Below, piece by piece: positions 1 through 8,969 of a stretch of DNA of 64,000 nt. Within the stretch, counting starts at the first letter, position 1. Each line of letters begins with the position of its first letter. Under the pieces are notes generated by a model. That model did not search any database. It was not told the origin of the DNA and saw nothing but the letters and a program-made list of their open reading frames with translations. Where the stretch lies: NCBI GenBank assembly GCA_021323655.1, contig JAJPKO010000018.1, positions 1 to 64,000 on the forward strand. The letters run 5' to 3'. The stretch is from Acidobacteriaceae bacterium (GTDB lineage Bacteria; Acidobacteriota; Terriglobia; Terriglobales; Acidobacteriaceae). The translations under genes were made by a program, and so were the position numbers.

Positions 1-12
1 ATAAGGCCTTAT

Positions 13-36
13 GCTGACTCGCTGACTTGCTGACTT
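13..36. repeat. Short 8-bp tandem repeat
   Basis: Three adjacent copies of an 8-base unit (GCTGACTC, GCTGACTT, GCTGACTT) followed by a partial fourth, just upstream of the first gene. It is seen directly; no function is evident. It may simply be a slippage-prone spacer. Confidence 0.7.
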
Positions 37-72
37 GCTTGATACACTCATTTGTTTGCAAGGGAGACATGG

Positions 73-927
73 ATGAGTGATATCAGGACAGTGGGCGTCC
101 TCGGTGCGGGGACGATGGGCAACGGCATTGCACATGTGTTTGCGCGCAGCGGGTTTGCGGTCAGACTGTGTGAGGTAGAGCAGCGCTTTCTGGACCGGGG
201 CGTCGAGACCATCAGAAAGAACCTTGAACGGGAAGCGGCGAAACATAAGATCACCAGCGAAGAGGTCGCGGCGGCGATTGGGCGCATTCAAGGTACGCTC
301 GACCGGAAATCGCTGGCTGGATGCGATTTTGTTATTGAAGCAGCGACAGAGAAGTTTGAGATCAAGCGGCAGATTTTTTCTGACCTCGACGGCATTCTTC
401 CGAAGCACGTCATTCTGGCCTCAAACACATCTTCCATTTCCATCACAAAGCTGGCTGCGCAGACCATGCGCCCGGAGCAGGTCATCGGAATGCACTTTTT
501 CAATCCTGTTCCGGTGATGAAGCTGGTGGAGGTGATTCGCGGTCTTCAGACTTCGCAGGCCACGTATGACGTGGTGAAGGCCTTGGCGGAGAAGCTGGGC
601 AAGACTCCGGTCGAGGTAAACGATGCTCCAGGATTTGTCTCCAATCGAGTTTTGATGCCGCTGCTCAACGAGGCCATGTATGCGGTGATGGAAGGCGTCG
701 CTACTCCCGAAGCCGTGGATGAGGTGTTCAAGCAGGGGATGGCGCATCCCATGGGTCCTCTGACACTGGCTGACTTTATCGGGCTTGATGTTTGTCTCGA
801 CATCATGCGCGTTCTGCATGATGGGCTGGGTGATCCGAAGTACAGACCCTGTCCTCTGCTGATCAAGATGGTGGACGCAGGCTGGCTCGGACGGAAGAAC
901 GGGCGAGGCTTTTACAAGTATGAGTAG
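73..927 (+). CDS. 3-hydroxybutyryl-CoA dehydrogenase
   Basis: NAD(P)-dependent 3-hydroxyacyl-CoA dehydrogenase (Hbd/PaaH/FadB2-like, 284 aa, usual length for the stand-alone family), which interconverts 3-hydroxybutyryl-CoA and acetoacetyl-CoA in the cytoplasm. The N-terminal Rossmann fold shows GAGTMG at residues 11-16. The SNTSS segment, the catalytic-His block [17 protein letters not shown] and the C-terminal-domain hallmark [12 protein letters not shown] are all present. I chose ATG 73 over an in-frame TTG at 52 because AGGGAGA sits about 6 bases upstream and the protein then begins right at the nucleotide-binding strand. The gene stands alone, so its pathway (fatty-acid degradation, butyrate or polyhydroxyalkanoate metabolism) cannot be fixed from context. 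Confidence 0.93.
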   Translation: MSDIRTVGVLGAGTMGNGIAHVFARSGFAVRLCEVEQRFLDRGVETIRKNLEREAAKHKITSEEVAAAIGRIQGTLDRKSLAGCDFVIEAATEKFEIKRQIFSDLDGILPKHVILASNTSSISITKLAAQTMRPEQVIGMHFFNPVPVMKLVEVIRGLQTSQATYDVVKALAEKLGKTPVEVNDAPGFVSNRVLMPLLNEAMYAVMEGVATPEAVDEVFKQGMAHPMGPLTLADFIGLDVCLDIMRVLHDGLGDPKYRPCPLLIKMVDAGWLGRKNGRGFYKYE

Positions 928-951
928 CTAACGTTGAGGGCTTGGGAGTAT

Positions 952-1012
952 CCCCACCCTTCCGCGCAAAACCCTGCGCGAAAGGATGGTGCAACCGCAG
1001 GTCCTTCGACTG
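952..1012. repeat. Dispersed repeats (family 2 copy plus family 1 fragment)
   Basis: Positions 952-989 carry an imperfect inverted repeat of the type CCCACCCTT-CGCGC...GCGCG-AAAGGATGG, which recurs at 29852, 34524 and 36130 (family 2). Positions 998-1012 carry CAGGTCCTTCGACTGC, the reverse complement of the tail of the family 1 repeat seen at 33379-33412. The stretch lies between two convergent genes and could also act as a hairpin transcription barrier. Confidence 0.55.
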
Positions 1013-1058
1013 CACACGATCCGCGGAGACCGCTCCATTTATGTGGAGTGGGGCTTTC

Positions 1059-1454
1059 CTAATTGCCGTAGCCACGATGTTCAAGTGAACGCAGCTTTTC
1101 GCCTGACGGCCAGGAGATGGTCAGCAGGAACGCGGCATCCTCAATTGCTTCCACGTCGTGCTTGATGGAAGGCGCGAGCGTGAAGAGACCATGGGTCTTC
1201 AGTTCATGCGACTGTCCCTGCGCGTTGACGCGCACTGCTCCCTGAAGAACGAGGACCGAGATGGTTCCGTCGGCATGGTGTTCCTTCATGCGGGCGTCGC
1301 GTTCCATGGTGATGAGTACGGTGCGGAAGTCATCGCGCTTGAAAAGCGTTTTGGCATACAAGCCGGACTGCCACGGTTTTTGCCGCGCAGAATCTTCTAT
1401 TTCGCGGGCAAGATCAAAATGCGCCATTTCGCCGGAGAGAGTTGCTGTTGTCAT
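1059..1454 (-). CDS. Cupin-domain protein
   Basis: Small single-domain cupin of 131 aa. The beta-barrel signature can be followed: a DGTISVLVLQGAVRV strand pair (cupin motif 1, with H79/H80-type residues in the preceding EHHADG) and a second motif around the HDVEA segment. These supply plausible metal ligands. No enzyme activity can be assigned; such small cupins are often annotated as acidobacterial cupin-fold proteins of unknown substrate. AAGGAG lies a few bases ahead of the ATG, so the start is well supported. It is transcribed toward the hbd gene and follows the SH3-like lipoprotein gene on the same strand with a gap of 36 bases, so co-transcription is possible. Confidence 0.8.
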   Translation of the reverse strand: MTTATLSGEMAHFDLAREIEDSARQKPWQSGLYAKTLFKRDDFRTVLITMERDARMKEHHADGTISVLVLQGAVRVNAQGQSHELKTHGLFTLAPSIKHDVEAIEDAAFLLTISWPSGEKLRSLEHRGYGN

Positions 1455-1490
1455 GCGTTACTCCTTCAAGAAACAGAGATGCAGGTTTCT

Positions 1491-2699
1491 TCAGTGGTGT
1501 TTGTGCCTCACTCTCGAATGTGCAGCATGGGCAGCGCGTGCCGGATGCCGTCGTGCGTGCTTTCGCTCTTTCACGGGGGCCACAGATGTTTTAGGTACGG
1601 CCTGTTGCGGCGGTGGCGGAGGTGCTGTCCCGGGCGGCGGCGGTGGTTCCACTTTGCGGACCACTACGCCTTCAAGCCGGTAGGTCAGCTCGTCGGTATG
1701 CGCAGGATGGGCGGCACCGGTGGCTGGATCAATTGCTACGGTATCATCGGTGGCAACTCTAAAGGAAAAAACCGGGACTGTGCCGATCTTGTCGAAGTTC
1801 TGCGTTCCCACGTGTACGGGAAGATACCCCTGCAAATTCCGCTGCCGGAATGCGGTCTCATAGCGGTGCTTCTTTGTGTTCCAGGTGAAGACGCGTACCT
1901 GATCAAAGTCATAGGGCAGGCCGTCTTTATATGGCACAAGGACAGTTACATATTCCGGCACCTGGCCGCCGGGCACGGTGGATTCGGGATCGCTGACGGT
2001 CGCGAGCTGATAAGCGCCAATCATGCGCTGTCCTTCGGAGTATCCCGCAATCGCATCCGGAACATCAATGTCCAGGCGGCGAGAGAGCGTCCATCCCACT
2101 CTACCCTGTGCGTCGCGGACCAGCCACCAGTCTTCCATGGGCGGTCCTTCCGGAGCCGGCGGTTCGGCCGCTTTGCCTTTGCTCTTTGCGTCTGTTTTTA
2201 AAACTGGCTTGGGTGCAGGCACGGGCAGGGCCTGCGGCGGAACAGGTTTGAGCACAGATGCCCGGACCAGCATCTGGAGCTTGTCATTCTCGGGAAGTAG
2301 ATAAAACCTTTCCTCCTGCCGTCCGGGTTTTACGTGCAGATAAAGATCGTCGCGCAGCGTTGCGGTCGCGATCACAGGATCATTGACGTGCTGCTTCTGG
2401 AGGTCTACGAATTGCTGATACATGTTCTGGTCAATGACGCCATGTTCTTCGATCCAGCCAATTTTGCCTTTGTCAGTCTTTACTTTGAGAAAGCGGCGCG
2501 AACGCTCCAGAACTTCCAGCCGCTGTCCGTTGCTCACATCGGCCACATGGTTCGAAATGGCGGCGATGCGGTCGCGTAAAAACGTCTGCTTTGCGGAGAC
2601 GTAGACATATTCTTTAGGTGGTTTGGGACGAAGGCGTCCACAACCTGAAAGAACCAGCAGAACCAAAAACGATGCAGAAAGAATTCGGCGTGAAGGCAT
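1491..2699 (-). CDS. SH3-like-domain lipoprotein
   Basis: Predicted lipoprotein of 402 aa. A hydrophobic signal ends in lipobox LSGC with the lipidated Cys at residue 20. A bacterial SH3-like region follows (LRDRIAAISNHVADV...GQRLEVLERSRRFLKVKT...GKIGWIEE, about residues 40-85), and a second half-repeat occurs near WWLVRDAQGRVGWTLSRRLD. The tail is proline-rich and then strongly basic and His-rich (KERKHARRHPARAAHAAH...), suggesting wall or nucleic-acid/anion contact, though that is inference. The longer reading starts at TTG 2705; I prefer ATG 2699 for its normal signal peptide, but neither has a clear ribosome binding site. Function unknown; SH3-like domains in lipoproteins usually bind peptidoglycan. 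Confidence 0.82.
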   Translation of the reverse strand: MPSRRILSASFLVLLVLSGCGRLRPKPPKEYVYVSAKQTFLRDRIAAISNHVADVSNGQRLEVLERSRRFLKVKTDKGKIGWIEEHGVIDQNMYQQFVDLQKQHVNDPVIATATLRDDLYLHVKPGRQEERFYLLPENDKLQMLVRASVLKPVPPQALPVPAPKPVLKTDAKSKGKAAEPPAPEGPPMEDWWLVRDAQGRVGWTLSRRLDIDVPDAIAGYSEGQRMIGAYQLATVSDPESTVPGGQVPEYVTVLVPYKDGLPYDFDQVRVFTWNTKKHRYETAFRQRNLQGYLPVHVGTQNFDKIGTVPVFSFRVATDDTVAIDPATGAAHPAHTDELTYRLEGVVVRKVEPPPPPGTAPPPPPQQAVPKTSVAPVKERKHARRHPARAAHAAHSRVRHKHH

Positions 2700-2807
2700 G
2701 GGCAAGCATTGGAGGAAAAGCGCGTTTTGTGTGCTTTTCCTCTATAGCTTTGAGCATAGCATCGAAAGATGCCATATTCTTCCACCTGAATGTACCTGGT
2801 TAATATG

Positions 2808-3971
2808 TCAATTTGTTGCGGCCACTACCGCGGCGCCCGCCGGAGACGTGGATGAAGTTGAAGCTGTAGCAAGCGATACAAGCTGTCCCGCAGTGGAAGC
2901 AGAAGTATCAATCGTAAAGACCTGAAAATCAGGTGTGCCACCGGAACACGCCACAGCAATATAAGCATGTGAATTATCTTCGGCCAGGTCTACTGGCATA
3001 GTGCCTGTGCTGTACGGCGAATTCGGTAATGCGGTCAGCGCTCCATTGGCTGACAAGGCGAATCCATCAATGACATTCTTGGTGCGGCTGGCTACATATA
3101 CATATCCATGGGTAGAGACAAGGACGGCAACCGGCCCCAGGTCAGTCTGCACGGGCGAGGTGGAGAGCTCAGTGAGGCCTCCATTGGCTGCAATTTTCAG
3201 CACGCGCAGGCCGCTTGTGCCATTTACGACTGTTCCTGTTTCGGTCACAAAGAGATAACTGCCACTTGAATCAATGGCCAGTCCGTAATCTGCATTGTTT
3301 GAGTTTTTGGGGTGCAGGATCTGCGATGGCGCGTTCAACACTCCAGAGCTTGCGTTGAAGGCCAGAATGTCCACCCCACCTGTAGCGAGCGAGATATACA
3401 CAATCTGGTTGTTCGGAGTCATGACAATGCGTGTGGGGCTGCCCACATCCAGTGTTACGGCATTGCCTTGCGCTGTGAGAGCACCGGTACTGGTATTAAT
3501 AGCAAAGAGATAGGCGGAACCGTTTGATCCCGAACCGTTGTCTTGCGCTGCGATGAGCCAGCTTCCTGTGGAATCTACTTTCAGGGCCGAGGGAAGGATA
3601 CCGGTGACGAGCGCATTGCCGCTATTCAATACAGAAAGAGAACCATTGCTGTTGATGCTGTAACCAAAGATTCCGCCGGCAACACTGGCAACATAAAGGA
3701 ACGTGTTTTTTGGCGTGACAACCAGTGCGCTCGGCTGTGCTGCGCCGAAGTTGAAAGGTGAGCCGGAAATGGTGTTCAGCTTACTGTTGGCAATGGAAAA
3801 CGCGGCTATGGTGAAAGGGTTGACGCTGGTATTGGCGACATAGAGATAATCGCCGCTGCTTGTCTTTCCGCCTCCCCCGGTTTCCTTGGGGAAGAACTTG
3901 CCTCCGCAGGCAGACAGAAACAACACGCTGACCAATGGCAGAGATGCTAGACGTTTCCAGACAGGCTGCAT
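2808..3971 (-). CDS. Beta-propeller (YVTN/lactonase-like) lipoprotein
   Basis: Exported lipoprotein of 387 aa with lipobox LSAC (Cys22). The body is a run of about seven propeller blades with the typical repeats YLYVANTSVNPFTIAAFSI, FLYVASVAGGIFGYSI, YLFVTETG and YVYVASRTKNVIDGFAL. This is the lactonase/YVTN 40-residue fold that Acidobacteria carry in many copies. The fold is clear, but no catalytic residue set for 6-phosphogluconolactonase can be confirmed, and the surface location argues against that activity. An upstream in-frame ATG at 3992 exists; the shorter start gives a compact signal peptide. It is divergent from the M28 peptidase gene with only 58 bases between the starts. Confidence 0.85.
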   Translation of the reverse strand: MQPVWKRLASLPLVSVLFLSACGGKFFPKETGGGGKTSSGDYLYVANTSVNPFTIAAFSIANSKLNTISGSPFNFGAAQPSALVVTPKNTFLYVASVAGGIFGYSINSNGSLSVLNSGNALVTGILPSALKVDSTGSWLIAAQDNGSGSNGSAYLFAINTSTGALTAQGNAVTLDVGSPTRIVMTPNNQIVYISLATGGVDILAFNASSGVLNAPSQILHPKNSNNADYGLAIDSSGSYLFVTETGTVVNGTSGLRVLKIAANGGLTELSTSPVQTDLGPVAVLVSTHGYVYVASRTKNVIDGFALSANGALTALPNSPYSTGTMPVDLAEDNSHAYIAVACSGGTPDFQVFTIDTSASTAGQLVSLATASTSSTSPAGAAVVAATN

Positions 3972-4029
3972 TTTTGAAAGGCCTCGCTCCATTTTCTACG
4001 ATCTGAACAGGTATACTTCCCCTTACGTT

Positions 4030-5028
4030 ATGTGCATCCGTTTCTGCCTTGTTTTGTTGATATCACTGCTTGCCATGTTTTGTCGCCCTGCCCGGGCTGA
4101 AGGGCCGCGCTTCTGCGACAAGTGCGTCCACGCCGATGAAGACTTTCTTGCCTCTGACGTGCTGCGCGGTCGCGGTAGCGCTACCCGCGATGAACACATC
4201 GCCGCTGCCTACATAGCCTCTCTTTTCGAGGGCTTCGGACTCGAACCTGGCGGAGACAACGGCAGTTTCATCCAGAAGGCCCCTTTGCCCAACCCGCTCC
4301 CTGACCGGGTGCAAAGGCACCTGTCACAGTTTGAAAGCGTTCCGCGCACGGAGACATGGAACGTTGTCGGCATCCTGCGGGGCTCCGACACGAAGACGCA
4401 ACAGGACGCGATTCTGCTCACGGCCCACCTGGACCACCTGGGTGTGGGAAAACCCGTGAACGGAGATGACATTTATAACGGGGCCGATGACGACGCATCG
4501 GGCACGACGGCGGTCATCGAACTGGCCCGCGTGCTGAGCCAGGGCAAGCGGCCAAAGCATACGGTGCTTTTTGTCCTCTTCGGGTCAGAAGAGCTGGGCG
4601 GATTCGGGAACCAGTATTTTCTGGAACATCCACCTGTGCCGCTTGACCACATTGTTGCCAATCTGGAATTTGAGATGATTGGGCGGCCGGACCCTGCCGT
4701 GCCTGCCGGAAACTTCTGGCTTACTGGATACGAGCGCAGCAATCTCGGCCCTGAGCTGGCAAAACACGGAGCGCACATCGTCGCTGACCCGCACCCGGAG
4801 CAGAAGTTCTTTCAGCGTTCCGACAACTATGCTCTGGCAAAGCGGGGCATTATTGCCCAGACGGTCTCGAGCTTCAACCTGCACAAGGACTACCATCGCC
4901 CAAGCGACGAAATCAGCAAGCTGGATTTCCCTTATATGACGACGGTGATTTCATCCATGGTAAAGCCGGTGCTGTGGCTGGCAAATACGGACTGGAAGCC
5001 TGCGTGGAACGCAGGCGGAAAGCCCTAG
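4030..5028 (+). CDS. Exported M28-family zinc aminopeptidase
   Basis: Secreted metallopeptidase of 332 aa. The signal peptide ends near residue 23 (RPARA). The M28 zinc-ligand motifs appear in order: HLDHLG (first His), the bridging Asp in GADDDASGT, the catalytic Glu pair in FGSEELGGFGN, an acidic position in FEMIGRPD and the last His in KDYHRPSDE. The family releases N-terminal amino acids from peptides in the periplasm or outside the cell. A longer in-frame reading begins at 3886, but it overlaps the divergent lipoprotein gene and lacks a signal sequence at its start, so ATG 4030 is chosen. A GGTCTC/GAGACC inverted repeat (5053-5070) follows and may end transcription between this gene and convergent ahpD. 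Confidence 0.9.
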   Translation: MCIRFCLVLLISLLAMFCRPARAEGPRFCDKCVHADEDFLASDVLRGRGSATRDEHIAAAYIASLFEGFGLEPGGDNGSFIQKAPLPNPLPDRVQRHLSQFESVPRTETWNVVGILRGSDTKTQQDAILLTAHLDHLGVGKPVNGDDIYNGADDDASGTTAVIELARVLSQGKRPKHTVLFVLFGSEELGGFGNQYFLEHPPVPLDHIVANLEFEMIGRPDPAVPAGNFWLTGYERSNLGPELAKHGAHIVADPHPEQKFFQRSDNYALAKRGIIAQTVSSFNLHKDYHRPSDEISKLDFPYMTTVISSMVKPVLWLANTDWKPAWNAGGKP

Positions 5029-5087
5029 AGGCAACGGATGGCCTGGCGCCCAGGTCTCCGCGGAGAGACCCGGGCCTTGCAGGAAAC

Positions 5088-5639
5088 CTACACCGTTACT
5101 GCTTCTGTTTGCGCAACTCGCTCTGCGTCGAGCACTGCGCCAATGGCGTGAATGACAGACGCCACTCGCACGACTGCGAGAATGGTCTCTTCCGTCACAC
5201 CTTTTTCCCGGACAACTTTCTCATGCGAATCAATGCATTTGCCGCATCCGTTGATGGCGGAAACGGCCAGCGACCACAGCTCGAAGTCATTGTGGTCTAC
5301 GCCATGGGTGCGCATTACGTTCATGCGCAGACGTACGGGCATGGTCGTATATTTCTCGTTGGAAGTCAGGTGCAGAAAACGGTAGTAGATATTGTTCATC
5401 CCCATAACAGAGGCCGCGGCCTTTGCCGCTTCCAGCGCCTGTGGGGAGAGATGCTTTGCTCCTTCGGCGAGCGCGGCTGCCGTGAGGTCAGGATTGCGTG
5501 TAGCAATGGCGCTGGCCACGACCGTTCCCCAGAGCTGCTGCGGCGTAAGTTCTGTATTCTGCCGCACCAGGCTGGAGTAGTTCAGCTTCAGGTCTTTGGC
5601 GTGATTGGGAAGTGAATCGATCAGTGGATCGAGTGACAT
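5088..5639 (-). CDS. ahpD: Alkyl hydroperoxidase AhpD
   Basis: Carboxymuconolactone-decarboxylase-fold alkyl hydroperoxidase of 183 aa. The redox motif GCGKCIDSH (CxxC plus the proton-relay His) is intact, with the upstream Glu/His neighbourhood of AhpD (DHNDFELW). In the family it reduces the AhpC disulfide, taking electrons from a lipoylated dehydrogenase component, and so replaces AhpF. It is the last gene of the regulator-AhpC-AhpD unit, 68 bases after ahpC. AGAAGGGA precedes the ATG. Confidence 0.93.
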   Translation of the reverse strand: MSLDPLIDSLPNHAKDLKLNYSSLVRQNTELTPQQLWGTVVASAIATRNPDLTAAALAEGAKHLSPQALEAAKAAASVMGMNNIYYRFLHLTSNEKYTTMPVRLRMNVMRTHGVDHNDFELWSLAVSAINGCGKCIDSHEKVVREKGVTEETILAVVRVASVIHAIGAVLDAERVAQTEAVTV

Positions 5640-5707
5640 AGAAAAATCCCTTCTGGGCGAAAATGGTGGGGCAAAAGCCCCGCCTTGTTTGCCTGGACGG
5701 CCAGTCC

Positions 5708-6244
5708 CTAGACAGTCAGGGTTGCTTCACCCTTCTGCCAGTTGCAGGGGCAGAGTTCGTCGGTCTGCAAAGCATCGAGCACGCGCAGCACTTCCTGCGG
5801 GTTGCGGCCAACGGACAGATCAGTGACGTAGACGAAGCGGATGATGTTCTCCGGGTCAACGATGAAGGTCGCGCGCTGCGCCACACCGGCCTCGGGGTCG
5901 AGAATGCCGAGCCGCTCGCAAAGATCGCGCTTGACGTCAGCGAGCATGGGGAAGGGCAGGTCCTTCAAGTCTTCGTGGTTGTTGCGCCACGCCAGATGGA
6001 CGAACTCAGAATCCACACTTCCGCCGAGAATCTGCGCGTCGCGGTCTGCGAACTCCTGGTTCAGCTTGCCGAAAGCGGCAATTTCTGTGGGACACACGAA
6101 GGTGAAGTCCTTCGGCCAGAAGAAGTAGACCTTCCACTTGCCGGCGAAGCTCTCGTGAGTGATGGTTTCGAATGCCTTGTTTTTGTCCGTACTTACGGTT
6201 GCGGTTACGGAAAACGCAGGAAATTTCTCGCCTACACCAAGCAT
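5708..6244 (-). CDS. ahpC: Peroxiredoxin AhpC (AhpD-partnered type)
   Basis: Two-Cys peroxiredoxin of 178 aa. The peroxidatic cysteine lies in FTFVCPTE and the C-terminal resolving pair in ELCPCNW. The three-cysteine C-terminal arrangement and length match the actinobacterial AhpC that works with AhpD rather than the longer E. coli AhpC. It reduces hydrogen peroxide, organic peroxides and peroxynitrite in the cytoplasm. It sits between the Fur-family regulator (41-base gap) and ahpD. AAAGGAG lies 7 bases before the ATG. Expression is probably derepressed by peroxide through the operator upstream of the regulator gene. Confidence 0.95.
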   Translation of the reverse strand: MLGVGEKFPAFSVTATVSTDKNKAFETITHESFAGKWKVYFFWPKDFTFVCPTEIAAFGKLNQEFADRDAQILGGSVDSEFVHLAWRNNHEDLKDLPFPMLADVKRDLCERLGILDPEAGVAQRATFIVDPENIIRFVYVTDLSVGRNPQEVLRVLDALQTDELCPCNWQKGEATLTV

Positions 6245-6285
6245 GGATGACTCCTTTTAAAACGTTCGGTTGTTATGAAGAAAAC

Positions 6286-6720
6286 TTACACCGTCTTTTG
6301 CTGACATGCGGCACATAGGCCGAGCACGTCTACTGCATAGCGCTGGGCCAGAAAACCGCCGGGAAGTGTCCCGGTTTTTTCCGCCAGCCCCAGCTCATTT
6401 GCGTCAATGTCGAAGATCGCCTTGCACGCGGTGCATACCAGGTGATGATGCGGTTTGCTGTTAGTTTCCACGCGCAGCGAGCCGTGGTGCAGGCTCACTT
6501 CGCGGAAAATTCCGCTCTCCAAAAAGAGATGAATGTTTTTGTAAACCGTTGCTAAAGAAATTGAAGGGATCCGGCGCTTTATGCGCGCGTAGACCTCTTC
6601 CGGACTGGGATGCCCGTGCATGTTTTTAAGGACCTCAAAGAGCACCTGCCGCTGGTGCGTCACCGCCAGTCCAGCGCGCTTGCAGACCTCTCTGAACTCC
6701 CTGCTTTCAACCGCATTCAT
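6286..6720 (-). CDS. Fur/PerR-family peroxide-responsive repressor
   Basis: Fur-superfamily regulator of 144 aa. A winged helix with recognition segment ISLATVYKNIHLFLESG is followed by the metal-binding dimerisation part: PHHHLVC, and two CxxC structural-zinc motifs (CTAC and CAAC). The linkage to ahpC and ahpD makes PerR function likelier than iron homeostasis, but PerR cannot be separated from Fur by sequence alone. ATG 6720 is preferred to the adjacent GTG 6723. The near-perfect inverted repeat at 6732-6752 lies just ahead of the start, so autoregulation of the whole three-gene unit is expected. Confidence 0.9.
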   Translation of the reverse strand: MNAVESREFREVCKRAGLAVTHQRQVLFEVLKNMHGHPSPEEVYARIKRRIPSISLATVYKNIHLFLESGIFREVSLHHGSLRVETNSKPHHHLVCTACKAIFDIDANELGLAEKTGTLPGGFLAQRYAVDVLGLCAACQQKTV

Positions 6721-6731
6721 CACTTTCTATT

Positions 6732-6752
6732 AAACGATAATTATTATCGTTT
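6732..6752. promoter_or_regulatory. Fur/PerR-type operator
   Basis: Perfect 9-base arms AAACGATAA and TTATCGTTT surround a 3-base centre, 12 bases ahead of the regulator's ATG. The AT-rich core with ATAAT-like half sites matches the general form of Fur/PerR boxes. The palindrome is seen directly; binding by the adjacent regulator is inferred. Confidence 0.75.
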
Positions 6753-6898
6753 GTCAAAACAGGGCGATGGCTGGTTCGTGCATCAGAAAAAAAGCATGAG
6801 GTCAGGCAAACACTGCAGACCAGTCCTTCTCCGGTGCCGGTTGCGCTGCTCATGATTGGCCCGTGTGCTGGATACCGGTGTACATTTAACCGGAGGTG

Positions 6899-7720
6899 TT
6901 AACGAAACCGTACTGTTGTTCCCAGAAGGAGGCCCTGCTGGGTAGCATCCAGTCCAAAGGCGATTCCATCCTGACGGTTGAAATAAAGGCGACGGTAGCC
7001 CAGTTGCAAGGTCGCCTGGGGCAGTACGCGATACCCGGCTCCATACGCAATCTGCCAGATGGGCCTGGAGCCGCCGCCGCCGGCATCGCCCATAAGGAAT
7101 GCGCCAATTTTAGGCGTGATGCGAAACAGAAAGCGCGCTCCACCCAGGGCGTCGGCCCAGTTGTTTGAACCCGCATAGGATGCGCTGCCCAGAGGCGCTG
7201 CACTGATGTTCAGGCCAGCGCCGAGGTGGTAGATGCGCATACCACCAAGCACATCAGCGGCGAAATGCTGATCTGAGTAGACGCGATAAGCGAGTTCTGG
7301 AGCGAGGGTGAATGTCGTCGTCGTCACCTTGACCTGGGCGGGGAAAGAAAGCAGTGGAACCACGATTGCTTTCTGCTCACCGACACGGAGGAAAAGCAGA
7401 TCGGTCATGATGCCAATCCTTCCTCTGCGTACTTCTCCGAGCCCCATAAAGCCAAACTTGAAATTACTTACGATATCTCCGAAAGATTGATGTACGGCTG
7501 CCTGATGGCCGGCTACATTCAGGTTTCCTTCTATCCCGGCAAGCCACAAGTAAGGAGAAGCCGAAATATGCCATGTGTCTGTAGCGAAGGTGAGATTATC
7601 AGGGGCCGACTTTGCTTCAACCTGGCCATAGAGTTTTGGAGCAGGATGGGCAAGGGAAAATGCCGTCAGTAATATCGGGATCTGGCTCCAGCGTAAACAG
7701 CAAAGGCATTTCTTTGTCAT
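6899..7720 (-). CDS. Outer-membrane beta-barrel protein
   Basis: Predicted outer-membrane protein of 273 aa. An N-terminal signal peptide is followed by alternating amphipathic strands rich in aromatic residues (SPYLWLAGIEG, YGAGYRVLPQATLQLGYRRLYFN), and the chain ends in an aromatic-X pattern (TVRFR), as barrels recognised by BamA do. The closest general description is a porin/OmpW/OmpA-barrel-like protein; substrate unknown. The ATG at 7720 has AGGAAGAG about 8 bases upstream. It is divergent from the amide hydrolase gene and convergent with nothing; it follows the peroxide regulator on the same strand but across the operator region, so it is probably its own unit. Confidence 0.75.
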   Translation of the reverse strand: MTKKCLCCLRWSQIPILLTAFSLAHPAPKLYGQVEAKSAPDNLTFATDTWHISASPYLWLAGIEGNLNVAGHQAAVHQSFGDIVSNFKFGFMGLGEVRRGRIGIMTDLLFLRVGEQKAIVVPLLSFPAQVKVTTTTFTLAPELAYRVYSDQHFAADVLGGMRIYHLGAGLNISAAPLGSASYAGSNNWADALGGARFLFRITPKIGAFLMGDAGGGGSRPIWQIAYGAGYRVLPQATLQLGYRRLYFNRQDGIAFGLDATQQGLLLGTTVRFR

Positions 7721-7874
7721 GGCAGGTCTCTTCCTGACTTACGGACAAGCAATGCAGGCAACTATATCATCCCTGCATCTACCGGGATATTTCACTTTAA
7801 AAACTATTTCCCAGAAATTGATGGCGCGTAAAGCCATCTGTTTGCAATAATGACTTTCTTCACCAGGAGGGCCT

Positions 7875-8933
7875 ATGTCGTGTCTCAAAGGCAGAATTGC
7901 AACCTGGCTGCTGGGTATTGCCACGTGCTCGTGCGCCATGGCATGCACACGGCTTGTCTATCAAGGTGCAAATGGAGACGTAGTTACGGCCCGCTCGATG
8001 GACTGGTCCACCGACGTGATGACCAACTTGTGGATCTTCCCGCGAGGGATGCACCGCAATGGTGAAGTCGGCACTCGCTCTATTCACTGGACTTCGAAGT
8101 ACGGCAGCGTGATTGCTTCGGGCTATGACATTTCTACTACCGATGGAATGAACGAAAAAGGCCTGGTGGTCAATGCTCTCTGGCTGGTTGAATCTGTTTA
8201 TCCCAACCCTGACAATGGCAAGCCCGGTCTGTCTCTCTCTGCCTGGGCGCAATATGTGCTCGACAACTTTGCCACTGTGGATGAAGCAGTGGAGACACTT
8301 GAGAAAGATCCGTTTGTCGTTGTCACGGACAAAGTACCCGGTCAGAACAGACTTGCCACTCTGCACTTTTCCATCTCTGACTCAACCGGCAACAGCGCCA
8401 TTGTGGAGTACCTCAACGGTAAGCCTGTGATTCACCATGGAAAGCAATACCAGGTGATGACCAATTCACCCACATATGATGAGCAACTGGCCCTCGATCA
8501 GTACTGGAAAGAGATTGGCGGAACAGTCATGCTGCCCGGCACAAACCGCTCAGCAGACCGCTTTGCACGCGCGTCGTTTTACGTAAACGCGATTCCTAAA
8601 TCAGAAGACCCTGTCGTAGCCATTGCCAGTGTTTTCAGCATCATTCGGAACGCATCCGTGCCCTTCGGTATCACAACTCCGGACAGGCCGAATATCTCTT
8701 CTACGCGCTGGCGTACGGTGAGCGACCAGAAACGCCTGGTCTATTACTTCGAATCAGCACTGACGCCCAATGCATTCTGGGTTGACTTAAAAAACGTGGA
8801 CTTCTCCGCCGAAACAGGCAAAGTCCTGAAGCTCGATTTAGGCAAAGACCAGCGCAATGTGTATGCAGGCGATGCACTCAAGGACTTCAAACCAGCAACT
8901 CCGTTTAATTTTTTGGGGATTCCGCAGTTGTAA
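7875..8933 (+). CDS. Exported linear amide C-N hydrolase (choloylglycine hydrolase family)
   Basis: Ntn-hydrolase of 352 aa related to penicillin V acylase, bile-salt hydrolase and N-acyl-homoserine-lactone acylases. The signal peptide is expected to be cleaved directly before Cys24 (AMA-CTRLVY), exposing the N-terminal nucleophile. Downstream family residues are visible: Arg/Asp in ARSMDW, Asn in EKGLVVNALWL and the NSPTYDEQ segment. It probably deacylates a linear amide in the periplasm or outside the cell; the natural substrate is unknown, and acyl-homoserine lactone or acyl-amino-acid turnover are possibilities. AGGAGG at 7865-7870 fixes the ATG. Monocistronic by position. Confidence 0.88.
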   Translation: MSCLKGRIATWLLGIATCSCAMACTRLVYQGANGDVVTARSMDWSTDVMTNLWIFPRGMHRNGEVGTRSIHWTSKYGSVIASGYDISTTDGMNEKGLVVNALWLVESVYPNPDNGKPGLSLSAWAQYVLDNFATVDEAVETLEKDPFVVVTDKVPGQNRLATLHFSISDSTGNSAIVEYLNGKPVIHHGKQYQVMTNSPTYDEQLALDQYWKEIGGTVMLPGTNRSADRFARASFYVNAIPKSEDPVVAIASVFSIIRNASVPFGITTPDRPNISSTRWRTVSDQKRLVYYFESALTPNAFWVDLKNVDFSAETGKVLKLDLGKDQRNVYAGDALKDFKPATPFNFLGIPQL

Positions 8934-8969
8934 GCCAATGCCGGTTCCGGTAATAAATTGAAAAGATAA

